This document shows, piece by piece, positions 34,001-46,700 of a stretch of DNA of 64,000 bases. Both the position numbers and the translations under genes were made by a program. The stretch is taken from the NCBI GenBank assembly GCA_963924555.1, contig OZ004595.1, positions 6,318,599 to 6,382,598 of the forward strand. Reading direction: 5' to 3'. Position 1 is the first letter of the stretch. Each line of letters opens with the position of its first letter. Below the pieces are notes generated by a model. The model saw nothing but the letters and a program-made list of their open reading frames with translations. It searched no databases and was not told the DNA's origin. This stretch comes from Crambe crambe (Eukaryota > Porifera > Demospongiae > Poecilosclerida > Crambeidae).

Positions 34001-35861
34001 CCACTCCACTTTGATTGGACTCATAACCTTGCAGAGGTTTGCATATGCTATGCTGAAGTTTGGTTCTTCTAATGCCTGTGACATGAAAGACATAATATTA
34101 TGGTGAATTGAGGTGATACAAATATCCCATGACCTGACCTTTGTAAAAATCTTATCAATACATCCCTTGAGGTGTTCCTCTGTATTGATCTCGAGTCCAA
34201 GTGCCTGCTCTGCCAGAGCCTGGAACTTCTGAGGGGTCAGTTTGTTGAGTATCCCTTGGAACTTCTGGTAGAGTTCATCTGTCTTGATCTGTTCCTCTTC
34301 CATCTCAACTTGACTACACCCACCCAAGCTTCTTACCCGAAAACCACTTTTCTCCTTGGCACGCCTGCTGAAGAGACCTTGGAGTTTGCTCTGATCCACC
34401 TTTTCCCTCTCCTTCTCCCTATCCTTACGGTCTCTCTCAGGTTTCTGTGTCCTCCATTTTAGGACTTGATGTTGCTGTACCATCTCTTTCTCTTTCTCTT
34501 CCTCAGCCTTGGCCTCGATACGAATCTAGTCAGTTAGAAACACACTAATTCCCATTCCATTCCTATTTTCCTCTATTACAATATCAGATTTCCTGACCTG
34601 GTCTATGGTCTTCAGCTGTTTGTCCTGTCGTACACGAGGGACCCATTCATTATCTCTCAGTTCCTGCACATCTTGCAACATGAACTTGATCCGAGTAGAA
34701 ATCTTCCCCTTCTTGATGATGTCAGTGATACGCTTGAAGTAAGCATCGATTCGACTCTAGCAAACATCAGCAGAGTGTTGAGACACTTGACATGTGCACA
34801 GTGCAAACATGCCATTCCACTCACTTTATCTTCAGACTTGTCCAAGTCCCTGCCAGTGATCTTTATCAGCACTGTAAAACACTCCAGTGACTCATCATCT
34901 GAGGAGGACTTGAGAAGTCTAGTGATGCACTCGTGCATAACTATCTCCGACAACATCTTCAGTTTGAAAAATTCCCCTATGAATCTGAGGTTGCCTAATG
35001 ACCGCTTCCTCATCCTAGTCATCTGATTGGTCAGTTCTCCTTGCAGCTCAAGACATTTCTCCTCCTGTTAATGTCAGCATATTTGCTTTTTAAGACCAAT
35101 CCATTATTATAACCACACCCCTCACCGTCTCAGCCTTCTCTATGGCTTCCTTCATGGTTTCAATGGTCTCATCATCTTTCTTATCCTTCTCAAACTCCTG
35201 CTGGCATTTGGTGAGGAGCATTCGACGAAAGTTGTTGCTCTTTGTCTTGCCATCCTCCTGAACCCACTCCACTTTGATCGGACTCATAACTTTGCAGAGG
35301 TTTGCATATGCTATGGCATACAGAGGTTCATTCACTGCCTGTGATAGGCATGCAGATAAGAGTAGTTCAATACAGACAATAGAATAGCTGACTTTAGTGA
35401 AGATCATGTCAATGCATCCCTTGAGACGTTCCTCTGTATTGATCTCTAGTCCAAGTGCTTGCTCTACCAGAGCCTGGAACTTCTGAGGAGTCAATTTGTT
35501 GAGTATCCCTAAGAACTTCCGGTAGAGGAATTCAGTTGTCATGATCTGTTCCTTTTCCATCTCGACTAACCTCTCCTGAAAACGAGTCCAAGGAACTTCA
35601 GCTTTCTGTAACTCAACTCTTGCAGCCATGGCTGGTTGATGTGTTATGATCCTTGGCCTTCGACTTTGACAGTTTGACTAAGATTACAATCATATGAAGA
35701 TGACAGCTCATCTCATCCTGCTTCTATCAGAAATCCCATCCCTTCACCAACACCAACTTAAGATCATACTCCCAATATTCACTTACAGTGACTCCCTCTT
35801 TCATTGCGACTGGAATCTCAGGACTTCTGTACTGCTGCTGATCTGCTTCTAAACTCTCCAT
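31001..35861 (-). CDS. eIF4G paralogue A: two MIF4G domains, MA3 and W2; no eIF4E-binding motif
   Basis: eIF4G scaffolds eIF4A and eIF3 in translation initiation. The likely start is the in-frame ATG at 35861 in exon 35787-35869 (MESLEADQQQYRSPEIPVAM). The upstream exon at 36152-36249 ([10 protein letters not shown]) ends in the wrong phase because of an extra G at its donor. MIF4G domain 1 spans about 35697-34600 ([40 protein letters not shown]). The exon from about 34528 runs without a break from the post-MIF4G linker ([15 protein letters not shown]) into MIF4G domain 2 ([20 protein letters not shown]), which continues to about 33340. Then come a charged linker, the MA3 domain (about 32.5-32.0 kb) and the W2 domain (about 31.95-31.0 kb), ending WLQLDEENPP at 31001. 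The YDRDFLM exon of copies B and C is absent. Confidence 0.85.
33340..34430 (-). other. Second MIF4G domain of eIF4G paralogue A
   Basis: This is a complete second copy of the MIF4G exons: [53 protein letters not shown], then [19 protein letters not shown]. It is nearly identical to the first copy at 34600-35697. The second copy starts mid-exon, without the MAAKVEL-type beginning seen in the first domain and in copies B and C. Confidence 0.85.
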
Positions 35862-36151
35862 ATCCTTATCTGTATTTCATTAGTAACAATGGCCTGTTGC
35901 TAACAGTATTGGTTATGGTATTTCAGTTATCCAGACTAATTCAGTTATCTACCAGGTAAAATAATTTGTATCACTCACGAACAAAGTAAGTCATTCCATA
36001 TTAAACTCATTGGTCAGCCTTTTTCTGTTGCCTTTATCTGATCAAATAGCCAACAGTGCTATCAATATGCCATATGTCCAGAGAATGCTAGTCTCTCATT
36101 TTAAGCACTGAAATAATGGCATAGTGGACTCCATTCACCTCACTGTCTTAC

Positions 36152-36249
36152 CCAACTGGAGTATAGCTGTTGCTTTTTGACTTGCCTTGTGAAGGATCTT
36201 CTTTCTCCTGAGCAAGTGTCAGGGTCTCAGCTTCACTTTCCTCCGCCAT
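36152..36249 (-). other. 5' exon of eIF4G paralogue A, possible upstream ORF
   Basis: ATG at 36249 opens [20 protein letters not shown] and ends GTTGG before donor GTAAG. The equivalent copy B exon ends GTTG before GTAAG. The extra G in copy A puts a stop codon directly after the junction with the next exon. The exon would then act as 5' leader with a short upstream reading frame. Confidence 0.6.
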
Positions 36250-36319
36250 CTCCCTTTTGATTTGATGCTGCCCCTCTACTCTCTACGCTAAAATGAAGCC
36301 GCACAATTATAAGGTCGTA

Positions 36320-36485
36320 CAGAGGTTTTCAGGTTGGTTGACCAGTAGAATTTGCGCATGTGCAAAATAAATTCATGCGAGTAAAATATACTGTCATACA
36401 AATGCAATGGTCTTAAATTTAGCGAGCACGAATTTTAATTCTGCATTGTTGGCAAATTTTGTGTCAACCAACCTGAAAACCTCTG
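36320..36485. mobile_element. 166-bp MITE in the promoter of eIF4G paralogue A
   Basis: The two ends are exact inverted repeats of 23 bp, beginning CAGAGGTTTTCAGGTTGGTT. The element is flanked by TA at 36318-36319 and 36486-36487. The paralogous promoter of copy B (about 40550-40570) reads AAGGTCGTAAACACC with no insertion, an effectively empty site. No coding capacity. Tc1/mariner-type by TA duplication. Confidence 0.88.
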
Positions 36486-36647
36486 TAACACCACCGGCGC
36501 CCAATCTTCACGCATGCGCTCAATATAACTTCTATTCTGATGTGGTCACATGATCAGATCATATTGCCAACAAAAAATAGCTTTTGACCACCTCAAAATT
36601 CAAATGATAACAATAACAAAGAAGATAATAATCTAATAATCACATTA

Positions 36648-39600
36648 TCATGGAGGGTTCTCTCCGTCCAGCTGGAGCCAGTCAAAGAATGGTCTGACAA
36701 CCATGACTGCACTCCCTTTGCCAAACTTCTCTGTCCCCTTGTCCCGCCATGTATAGAAATCATCCTCTTCTATAATCTCAAGGTTGTAAAGAATGTTAAA
36801 CATTTCATCCAGCAACTCTGGAGGGAGGAAGGGTGGCAAAAATGTCATCATCACCTTCAATTCATAAATCAGTAACAGCTTACTTGGGGGGTGTTTTAAC
36901 TTTGCAACAGCTACTTGAAAACCATAAAGAACTTCCAAGGAATATTTGGCTCCCTTACATTCTTTAATGACCCCACACCGTCTCTCAAACAAGTCAGAAT
37001 TGAAGATAGCACCATCTCCTAAGCCTGAAAAGATCGGCACTTGTTAATCATCAATGAGATGGCAATATAACAAAATACATCACTCATACCAGATTTTTCT
37101 TGGCAAAGGAACTGACCAATCAGATTGCTTATTATTGTAATACAAACCTGTGACTGTAGCAAAGACTACACTAAAGGCCAGACTCCTGATAAATCTTGCA
37201 GAGTTGAGATCATAGGACTTGAATTTCTGAATACAATGAAACAAGGCTCTGTGATGATGTTCAATAAAATTGTGAATTGACTTACTTCTAATGAGGTCAT
37301 GATATCTTTGTTGGTCTGAACAGATGATAACAATTCCTGCAGATCTGCTATATGGTAAGGTGGTGTTTCTTCCAGCTGCAAGAAGCCAAGATTCTGTTTT
37401 GAAAAGAAGAGATAAGATGATTCATTCAACACCACCCAATTAAGTATCACCTGTCTCTCCAAAAATTCCCCCAAGTCCTCAGCCCTCATGCCGAGAGAGG
37501 CCCAGTCCAGTCGTGACTGGGTCCAAAGGTCTCTCACAGCTTCCTGTGACCCCAACTCACTCAAACACTGCCACAGCACCTTAGCCACCAAAACTGCTGC
37601 TTTCCCCGACTCCACCTAGAGAATGTCACATGACCAAACTTCAATTATAATTCCAGCTTGATTATAGGGGTTGACTCACCAGGGAGGACCTGATGCTACC
37701 CAGCAAAGCAAAATTGATGGTTGAGTGGGCCATGACAGGAGTGAGCACTTCCCCCAAGTAGTCCCAGATCTTGGGAATGTCTATACTCTTGTCCTCAGCA
37801 TACTCCAACACATCATTCAGTCTAAACACACAGAGAAGTGGAGTCAAACTCTGGTTGTACATTAATTGGAGGGACTTACCCATCTAGAAATTTATGTTGG
37901 GAAAGCACTTTCTCGTGAATTAGCTGTTTGAAGAGTCTTCCCGTAAAGGTCCTTTGTTCTGCTTTGTGTTCCAACACATGGTTGATGCCCTCCCTAACCA
38001 CCACGTTCATCATTGCAGATAAACTCATTTCCTTCACACACTCAACAGCTTCCTGTGAGCAAATAATCAACTTCTGGTCATATGATCGAATAACCACACC
38101 CACCTTTAGATCCGAATTAGTTACGAACTCTTCAATAATGGATATAGTCTTTCTCTGCACAGTTGCTTCATTGAGTTTGTCCTTTGTGGAAGGAGTAGGT
38201 TTTAAAATGGCCTGGGCAGGAGCATCTCTTGATGGAGGAGGATGGGCTGGAGGTGGGTGTGTCTGCGGAGTCTGGTTGGTGAACTTGCTCACTGTCATCA
38301 GAGCAGCTGATTCTGGGGTAGTGTGGGATCGCTTCACCCCTGACCCTGACCCCTTGTTCCCAGGACCACATCCTTCAGATTTCTTAGAATTAGACCTATT
38401 AGTCAAATTTTCAATTCTGAGGAAATTCTTCTCATTTAAGGAATGGATGGACCAACCTTCCTCCTTTACCTTTGTTCCATCCAGTGGGTCGGAGGCTGGT
38501 GTTAGGCCCCAGGGACATCTGCAGGCAGCAGTTAAAATCTGCACATTCATTGACTCCACCCACTCAAACTGCTTACCAGAGCACCACTTTTCTCCTTGGC
38601 ACGTCTGCTGAGGAGATCTTGAAGTTTGCTATGATCCACCTTTTCTCTCTCCCTCTCCCTACAGTCTCTTTCATCCTCCAACTGTTTGTCCTGTCGTACA
38701 CGAGGGACCCATTCATTATCTCTCAGCTCCTGCACGTCTTGCAACATGAACTTGATGCAAGCAGGAATCTTTCCCTTCTTGATAATGTCAGTGATACGCT
38801 TGAAGTAAGCATCCATTCGACTCTAGCAAAATAGAATTAATATTAGCACAGGAACAATTTCCCTAGTGCAGAAATGTATAAACAACTCACTTTAGCCTCA
38901 GGCTTGTCCAAGTCCTTGCCAGTGGTTTTTATCAGTCCAGCAAAACACTCCAATGACTCTTCATCTGAGGAGGACTTGAGAAGTCTAGTGATGCACTCAT
39001 GCATGATGGTCTCTGACAACATCTTCAGTTTAAAAAGTTCCCCTATGAATCTGATGTTGCCTAATGACCGCTTCCTCATCCTAGTCATCTGATTGGTCAG
39101 TTCTCCTTGCAGCTCAAGACACTTCTCCTCCTGTTATGTCAGCATATTTGCTTTTCAAGACCAATCAATTATTATAACCACACCCCTCACCGTCTCAGCC
39201 TTCTCTATGGCTTCCTTCATGGTTTCAATGATCTCATCATCTTTCTTATCCTTCTCAAACTCCTGCTGACATTTGGTGAGGAGCATTCGACGAAAGTTGG
39301 TGCTCTTTGTCTTGCCCTCCTCCTGAACCCACTCCACTTTGATTGGACTCATAACCTTGCAGAGGTTTGCATATGCTATGCTGAAGTTTGGTTCTTCTAA
39401 TGCCTGTGACATGAAAGACATATGGTGAATTGAGGTGATACAAATATCCCATGACCTGACCTTTGTAAAGATCTTGTCAATACATCCCTTGAGGCGCTCC
39501 TCTGTATTGATCTCGAGTCCAAGTGCTTGCTCTGCCAGAGCCTGGAACTTCTGACGAGTCAATTTGTTGAGTATCCCTTGGAACTTCCGGTAGAGTTCAG

Positions 39601-40488
39601 TTGTCCTGATCTGTTCCTCTTCCATCTCAATTAACCTCTCCTGAGCACGAGTCCAAGGAATTTTCCGTAACTCGACTTTTGCAGCCATGGCTGGTTGATG
39701 TGTTATGATTTTCTTGAACCCCGGCCCTCTCCGACCTGACTAAAATCAATAAAGTACATACCATCAACATTCAGTTATCCCTGCCTCCCTTTGTCCTCTA
39801 CCATCTATCTGTTCCCCTTCCCACAATCTCTTTACCCTGCGATTGTTGCTGGCCTGATTGCTGTCAAATCTATTCCCTCCTCCTCCACGTGATATATCAG
39901 CTGGCACCTCCAAGTCCTCGGGCTTCTCCTTGCACAACTCTTTGATACTCATTAGGAAGTCTCTATCGTATATTATTCGCTCTGCACACAACAGGAGAAT
40001 AACTATACTTGTGTGGAATCATAAAAATTGACACTTTTTCTATATTTCATTAGTAATAATGGCCTGTTGCTATTAAACAGTATTGGTTATGGTATTTCAG
40101 TTATCCAAACTAATTCAGTTATCTACCAGGTAAAAAGGTGTACTGATAATGGAACTCCCCCACTCATGAATGAAGGTAAGGTAAGGTGGGGAAATTATGA
40201 GGGTGGTCATTGATTGGGGTATCAACCATATTAAACTCATTGGTCAGCCTTTTTCCGTTGCCTTTATCTGATCAAACAGCCAACAGTGCTATCAATATGC
40301 CAGTATGTCCAGAGATCAATGCTAGTCTCTCATTTCAAGCACTGAAATGATGGCATAGTGGACTCCATTCACCTCACTGACTCTGTCTTACCAACTGGAG
40401 CATAGCTCTGTTGCTTTTTGACTTTGCCTTGTGAAGGATCTTTCTCCCGAGCAAGTGTCAGGGTCTCAGCTTCACTTTCCTCCGCCAT
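36648..40488 (-). CDS. eIF4G paralogue B: short N terminus, eIF4E-binding motif, one MIF4G, MA3, W2
   Basis: It starts at ATG 40488 ([20 protein letters not shown]). That exon ends in phase 1 at donor GTAAGAC and joins [20 protein letters not shown], where YDRDFLM (codons 39950-39970) fits the eIF4E-binding consensus YxxxxL plus a hydrophobic residue. A Gly-rich exon and [20 protein letters not shown] follow, then one MIF4G domain (39688-38700). The linker is internally shortened: RVRQDKQL runs straight into [18 protein letters not shown], fusing exons that are separate in copies A and C. MA3 (about 38.17-37.66 kb) and W2 (37.6-36.65 kb) follow, ending [10 protein letters not shown]. Compared with copy C it lacks the long N-terminal half that should bind PABP. 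Confidence 0.87.
39950..39970 (-). other. eIF4E-binding motif of paralogue B
   Basis: These codons read YDRDFLM, matching YxxxxL plus a hydrophobic residue. In family knowledge this helix docks on the dorsal face of eIF4E. Confidence 0.8.
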
Positions 40489-40795
40489 CTCCCTTTTGAT
40501 TTGATGCTGCCCCTCTGCTCTCTACGCTAAAATGAAGCCGCACAATTACGTTTACAAGGTCGTAAACACCGCTACCGCGTACCGCCCCGCGGCGCCCACC
40601 AACATTCACGCATGCGCTCGATCCAAAATAGTTAACAAAAGTTATGCTTACAATAATTATTTTATATTCTGATGTGGTGACATGATCAGATCATATTGCC
40701 AACAAAAATAGCCTTTGACCACATCAAAATTCTTGATGACCAATGATAACAATAACAGAAAAAAATCAATAAATAATAATCTAATAATCACACTA

Positions 40796-43700
40796 TCATG
40801 GAGGGTTCTCTCCGTCCAGCTGGAGCCAGTCAAAGAATGATCTGACAACCATGACTGCACTCCCTTTGCCAAAATTCTCTGTCCCCTTGTCCCGCCATGT
40901 GTAAAAATCATCCTCTTCTATAATCTCAAGGTTGTAAAGAATGTTAAACATTTCATCCAGTAACTCTGGAGGGAGGAAGGGTGGCAAAAATGTCATCACC
41001 TTTGATTCCTAAAGCAGTAACAGCTTACTTGGGGGATGTTTTAACTTTGCAACAGCTACTTGAAAACCATAAAGAACTTCCAAGGAATATTTGGCTCCCT
41101 TGCATTCTTTAATAACCTGACACCGTCTCTCAAACAAGTCCTTCTTGAAGATAGCACTGTCTCCCGAGCCTGAAAATATTGGCACTTCGATGAGATGACA
41201 ATATAATAATCTCCCCCAAAATACAAGAAAGCCAGATTTTTCTTGGCAAAGTGAATCATCAAGTCTTTGAACGCAAATGGCGCTCCTGGCTCCCCCCAGG
41301 ACCATGTCTGTCTGAGCGTTTGTTTCCCAAAGTGCACCCTGGTTGTGGGTTTCTTATCATTATAATACAAACCTGTGACTGTAGCAAAAACTACACTAAA
41401 GGCCAGACTCCTGATAAATCTTGCAGATTTGAGATCATAGGACTTGAATTTCTGAATACAATAAACAAGATGATGTTCAATAAAATTTTGAATTGACTTA
41501 CTTCTAATGAGGTCATGATATCTTTGTTGGTCTGATCAGATGATAACAATTCCTGCAGGCCTGCTATATGGTAAGGTGGTGTTTCTTCTGGCTGCAAGAA
41601 GCCAAGTTTCTGTGGAGGAAAAAGATAAGATGATTCATTCCAACACCACCCAATTAACCATTACCTGTCTCTCCAAAAATTCTCCCAAGTCCTCAGCCCT
41701 CATGCCGAGAGAGGCCCAGTCCAGTCGTGACTGGGTCCAAAGGTCTCTCACAGCTTCCTGTGACCCCAACTCACTCAAACACTGCCGCAGCACCTTAGCC
41801 ACCAAAACTGCTGCTTTCCCCGACTCCACCTAGAGAATGTCACATGACCAAACTTCAATTATAATTCCAGCTTATTTGACTCACCAGGGAGGACCTGATG
41901 CTACCCAGCAAAGCGAAGTTGATGGTGGAGTGGGCCATGACAGGAGTGAGCACTTCCCCCAAGTAGTCCCAGATCTTGGGAATGTCTATACTCATGTCAT
42001 CGGCATACTCCAACACATCATTCAGCCTAAATATGCATAGAAGTGGAGTCAAACCACATACTCTGATTGTACATTAATTGGAGGGACTTACCCATCTAGA
42101 AATTTATGTTCGGAAAGCACTTTCTCATGAATTAGCTGTTTGAAGAGTCTTCCCGTGCAGGTCCTTTGTTCTGCTTTGTGTTCCAACACATGGTTGATGC
42201 CCTCCCTAACCACCACATTCATCATTGCAGATAAACTCATTTCCTTCACACAGTCAACAGCTTCCTGTAAGCAAATAATTAACTTCCGGTCACATGATCA
42301 AGTAACCACACCCACCTTTAGATCCGAATTAGTTACGAACTCTTCAATAATGGATATAGTCTTTCTCTGCACAGTTGCTTCATTGAGTTTGTCCTTTGTG
42401 GAAGGAGTAGGTTTTAAAATGGCCTGGGCAGGAGCATCTCTTGATGGAGGTGGAGGTGGGTGTGTCTGCGGAGTCTGGTTGGTGAACTTGCTCACTGTCA
42501 TCAGAGCAGCTTCTTTCTCCGCTTCAGGGGTAGTGTGGGATCGCTTCACCCCTGACCCTGATCCCTTGTTCCCAGGACCACGTCCTTCAGATTTTTTCGA
42601 GTTACTGGTACTGGACCTATTAGGAAATTTTGTAAAGTTTTCTCATTTAAGGAATGGATAGACAGACCTTGCTGGCTTGGAAGACTTAGAGTCAGATTGT
42701 ACTGACGAAGTATTGGAGGACGCTCCTCCTTTACCCTTGTTCCATCCAGTGGGTCGGAGGCTGGTGTTAGGCCCCAGGGACATCTGCAGGCAGCAGTTAA
42801 AAATATCATTCACTGCACATTCATTGACTTCACCCACTAAAACTGCTTACCTGAGCACCACTTTTCTCCTTGGCACGTCTGCTGAGGAGACCTTGAAGTT
42901 TGCTATGATCCACCTTTTCCCTTTCCCTCTCCCTCTCCCTATCCCTACGGTCTCTCTCAGGCTTCTGTGACCACTCGTCCTTGGAACCTCGCTTACCATC
43001 ACGCCCACCCCCTCCTCGACCCATTCCCATATTTAGGACTTGATGTTGCTGTATCATCTCTTTCTCTTTCTCTTCCTCAGCCTTGGCCTCGATACGAATC
43101 TAGTCAGTTAGAAACACATCATCTAACCTTAACTCCCATTCCATCCCTATTTCCATTCCATTCTGACCTGGTCTATGGTCTTCAGCTGTTTGTCCTGTCG
43201 TACACGAGGGATCCATTCATTATCTCTCAGCTCCTGCACATCTTGCAACATGAACTTGATGCGAGCAGGAATCTTTCCCTTCTTGTTAATATCAGTGATA
43301 CGCTTGAAGTAAGCATCAATTCGACTCTAGCAAAATAGAATGAGCATTAACACGGGAGCAGCCAATTAGGATTTCCCAAAGTGGAATCTATTATAAATCA
43401 CTCACTTTAGCCTCAGGCTTGTCCAAGTCCTTGCCAGTGGTTTTTATCAGTCCAGCAAAACACTCCAGTGACTCTTCATCTGAGGTGGACTTGAGAAGTC
43501 TAGTGATGCACTCATGCATGATGGTCTCTGACAACATCTTCAGTTTAAAAAGTTCCCCTATGAATCTGATGTTGCCTAATGACCGCTTCCTCATCCTAGT
43601 CATCTGATTGGTCAGTTCTCCTTGCAGCTCAAGACGCTTCTCCTCCTGTTATGTCAGCATATTTGCTTTTCAAAACCAATCCATTATTATAACCACACCC

Positions 43701-46700
43701 CTCACCGTCTCAGCCTTCTCTATGGCTTCCTTCATGGTTTCAATGGTCTCATCATCTTTCTTATCCTTCTCAAACTCCTGCTGGCATTTGGTGAGGAGCA
43801 TTCGACGAAAGTTGGTGCTCTTTGTCTTGCCCTCTTCCTGAACCCACTCTACCTTGATTGGACTCATAACCTTGCAGAGGTTTGCATATGCTATGCTGAA
43901 GTTGGGTTCCTCTAATGCCTGTGACATGAAAGACATGGTGAATTGAGGTGATACAGATGATCCCACGACCTGACCTTTGTAAAGATCTTGTCAATGCATC
44001 CCTTGAGACGGTCTTCTGTATTGATCTCGAGTCCAAGTGCCTGCTCTGCCAGAGCCTGGAACTTCTGAGGAGTCAATTTGTTGAGTATCCCTTGGAACTT
44101 CCGGTAGAGTTCAGTTGTCCTGCTCTGTTCCTCTTCCATCTCAGTTAACCTCTCCTGAGCACGAATCCAAGGAACTTCAGCTTTCCGTAACTCGACTTTT
44201 GCAGCCATGGCTGGTTGATGTGTTATGATTTTCTTGGACTCAGACCCTCTTCGACTCGACTAAAATCAATAAAGTACATAACATCAACATCCAGCTGAAA
44301 TGATAGTTTTTTTTTCTGCCTCCCTTTGTTCTCTACCATCTATCTGTTCCCCTTCCTGCAATCTCTCTTTACCCTGCGACTGTCAAATCTATTCCCTCCT
44401 CCTCCTCCTCCTCCACGTAACACATCTGGCACCTCCAAGTCCTCAGGCTTCTCCTTGCACGACTCTCTGAAACTCATTAGGAAGTCTCTATCATATGTTG
44501 TCCGCTCTGTACAGAAGAATAGATAGCACATACACAACTATACTTGTGTGGAATCATAAAAATTTGACACTTTTTTTCCTGATCGTCACCAGTTTCAGTC
44601 CCATTAGCTCGACCACTCTGGGTTGTAGGATATGCCTCTTGAACTGGATTCTTGTAGTGGATATTCCTGTCTGTGTGACACTACGTGACAATACTTCGTT
44701 TTTTTTGGTTTGCAAATTACCACACTGGTTGATTCTTAGATTAGCAGACTATGCTTATGTGCCTATAGAGTTACCTACCCTTTCTCCATCTCAATAATGA
44801 GTCTAACTTACTATTGTCACCTATTACACCAGGTAGATTGGAGTTATATACTTGATGGCTGAGGATCCTCTCTCTCACACTTCTCAGTTCTTTGCACCAT
44901 GTGCTCTACTGCACATGTCATTCACTTGTAATTGTATTAGGTTGTGGTTAGCTTGTGTAGTATTGCATTTCTTTGGTTGTAGGCTTTACTTTTAGATTCC
45001 TGAGCAGTGATGAGCTAGCACTTTTTCATAATAGGTATTTGTTGACTATTAAATATACATAAGTTGTGTAGACAAATCTTAAAGCCTTTATCGACACAAT
45101 TTAAGCACTGCAGAGTATCATCTAGACACCATTGAGGCTGAAGTTGAAGCGTTCTAATCGCTACTGGCCGTGGAGTTGATGCAACTGATACACAGGCAGA
45201 TATACACACAGACTCGGTACTATAACCCTGAGATGCAATGAAGTTTAATGAAATACCCCATGAATGTTATTAGTGAGGACTAGTAAAGGATATGAAAGGG
45301 ACCCCACACACAGATTAGGTAATGAGGACTAGTGAAGGATATGAAAGGGACCCCACACACACATTAGGTATAATTATTACTGCCAGTTGTAGGTTAGACT
45401 ATTTGGCTGCGATCCATGACACAATCTTAACCCTTTGCCAACTTACCAGATACAGTAGCAGATCCAGTAGCTTTTCCTTTGTTTATCTTCCGAGGGTCCT
45501 TTTTGGGAGGTGCTGCGGTAGATCCTGTGGATGGTGCAATATTGGTCCCAGTAGTAGTGGTGGGCGTGGCAACACGTGGGGTGCTAGTTGGTGTGGGTGC
45601 AACATGAACAGTGTTAGTGGTTGGTGCAGTTGCCGTGGATACTCGTGTAGAGCTGATTGGTGCTGTGACTTGTGTGGAACTGGTCAATGTGACCAGAGCT
45701 GCTGAGTCAGCAATGTCCTCGTTAAAATTGTCCCTAATTGGAGGGGCTTCCTCCTTGTGATCACTCTTTGCTATTATGGGGGGAGTGCTAGTACCACTCA
45801 TCACTGGGGGGACGGTGGCAACAGTGACCATGCCCACTTGAGTGGTAACAGGGGGTGTGGCTACAGACTCCTCCGGTACAGTGGTTATAGACTCCTCTGG
45901 TACAGTGGTTACAGACTCATCTGGTACAGTGGCTGTGGGTGGGAGAGGAGAGCTATCCATTTCATATTGTACATCCTCTTCCTTCTCAGGAGACTCTGTC
46001 TCTGCTGATACTGGAGGAGACTCATCGCTAGACTCTGGAGGAGGTGGCAGTTGAACAGCCTCTTCATCTTCAACCACACCTACTTCCTTTAGTTCGACTT
46101 TGGCATCATCTTCATTTTCAACACTTGGCTCTGCTATTTCTGCTACACTCTCACTTTCATTATCCAACATGGAAGCAGCAGTAGTCGATGGAATAGGAGA
46201 AGATGAAGTCTTGCCTGAATCCTGCTCGACACCTAAACTGATGCCAGAGTCCAGGGTCTTGTTTGCCTCCTCCATCACTCCACTGCCACCAGAAGACAGT
46301 GGTCCAGTTTCCTCGGGCTCTTGCTCTCTTGTGATGCTATCAGGCAAACCAGTCTCCTTGATCTCTCCTTCTCCTCCTTCAACATCATGCGAGTCTATTT
46401 CTTCACTCTCTCCATCGACCGGTGTGGCCTCAGGTGGAGTTGACGATGATAACAGTTGATCACTCATACCCAAAATTGCTTGTTCTGATGTGCCGGTATC
46501 TATTGTTCCTGTGTTACTGTCACCTAAGCCTCCTTCAGCGACTGCTGGGACTCCGGAGGGAATCAAATTTTCCTCTACTTTAGCATCAGGACGAGTGATG
46601 ATAGCATTGGGTCTGATAGCCTGTCCACTCTCTTGCATTTCCTCTGCCAATGGATTTAGCGATGACTGGACCTTGCTCTTGAACTCACTGATTGTTGCAC

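Noticed and set aside
41056-41370. 104-codon minus frame inside eIF4G copy C
   Set aside because: It mixes part of a W2 exon in the wrong frame with intron sequence unique to copy C.
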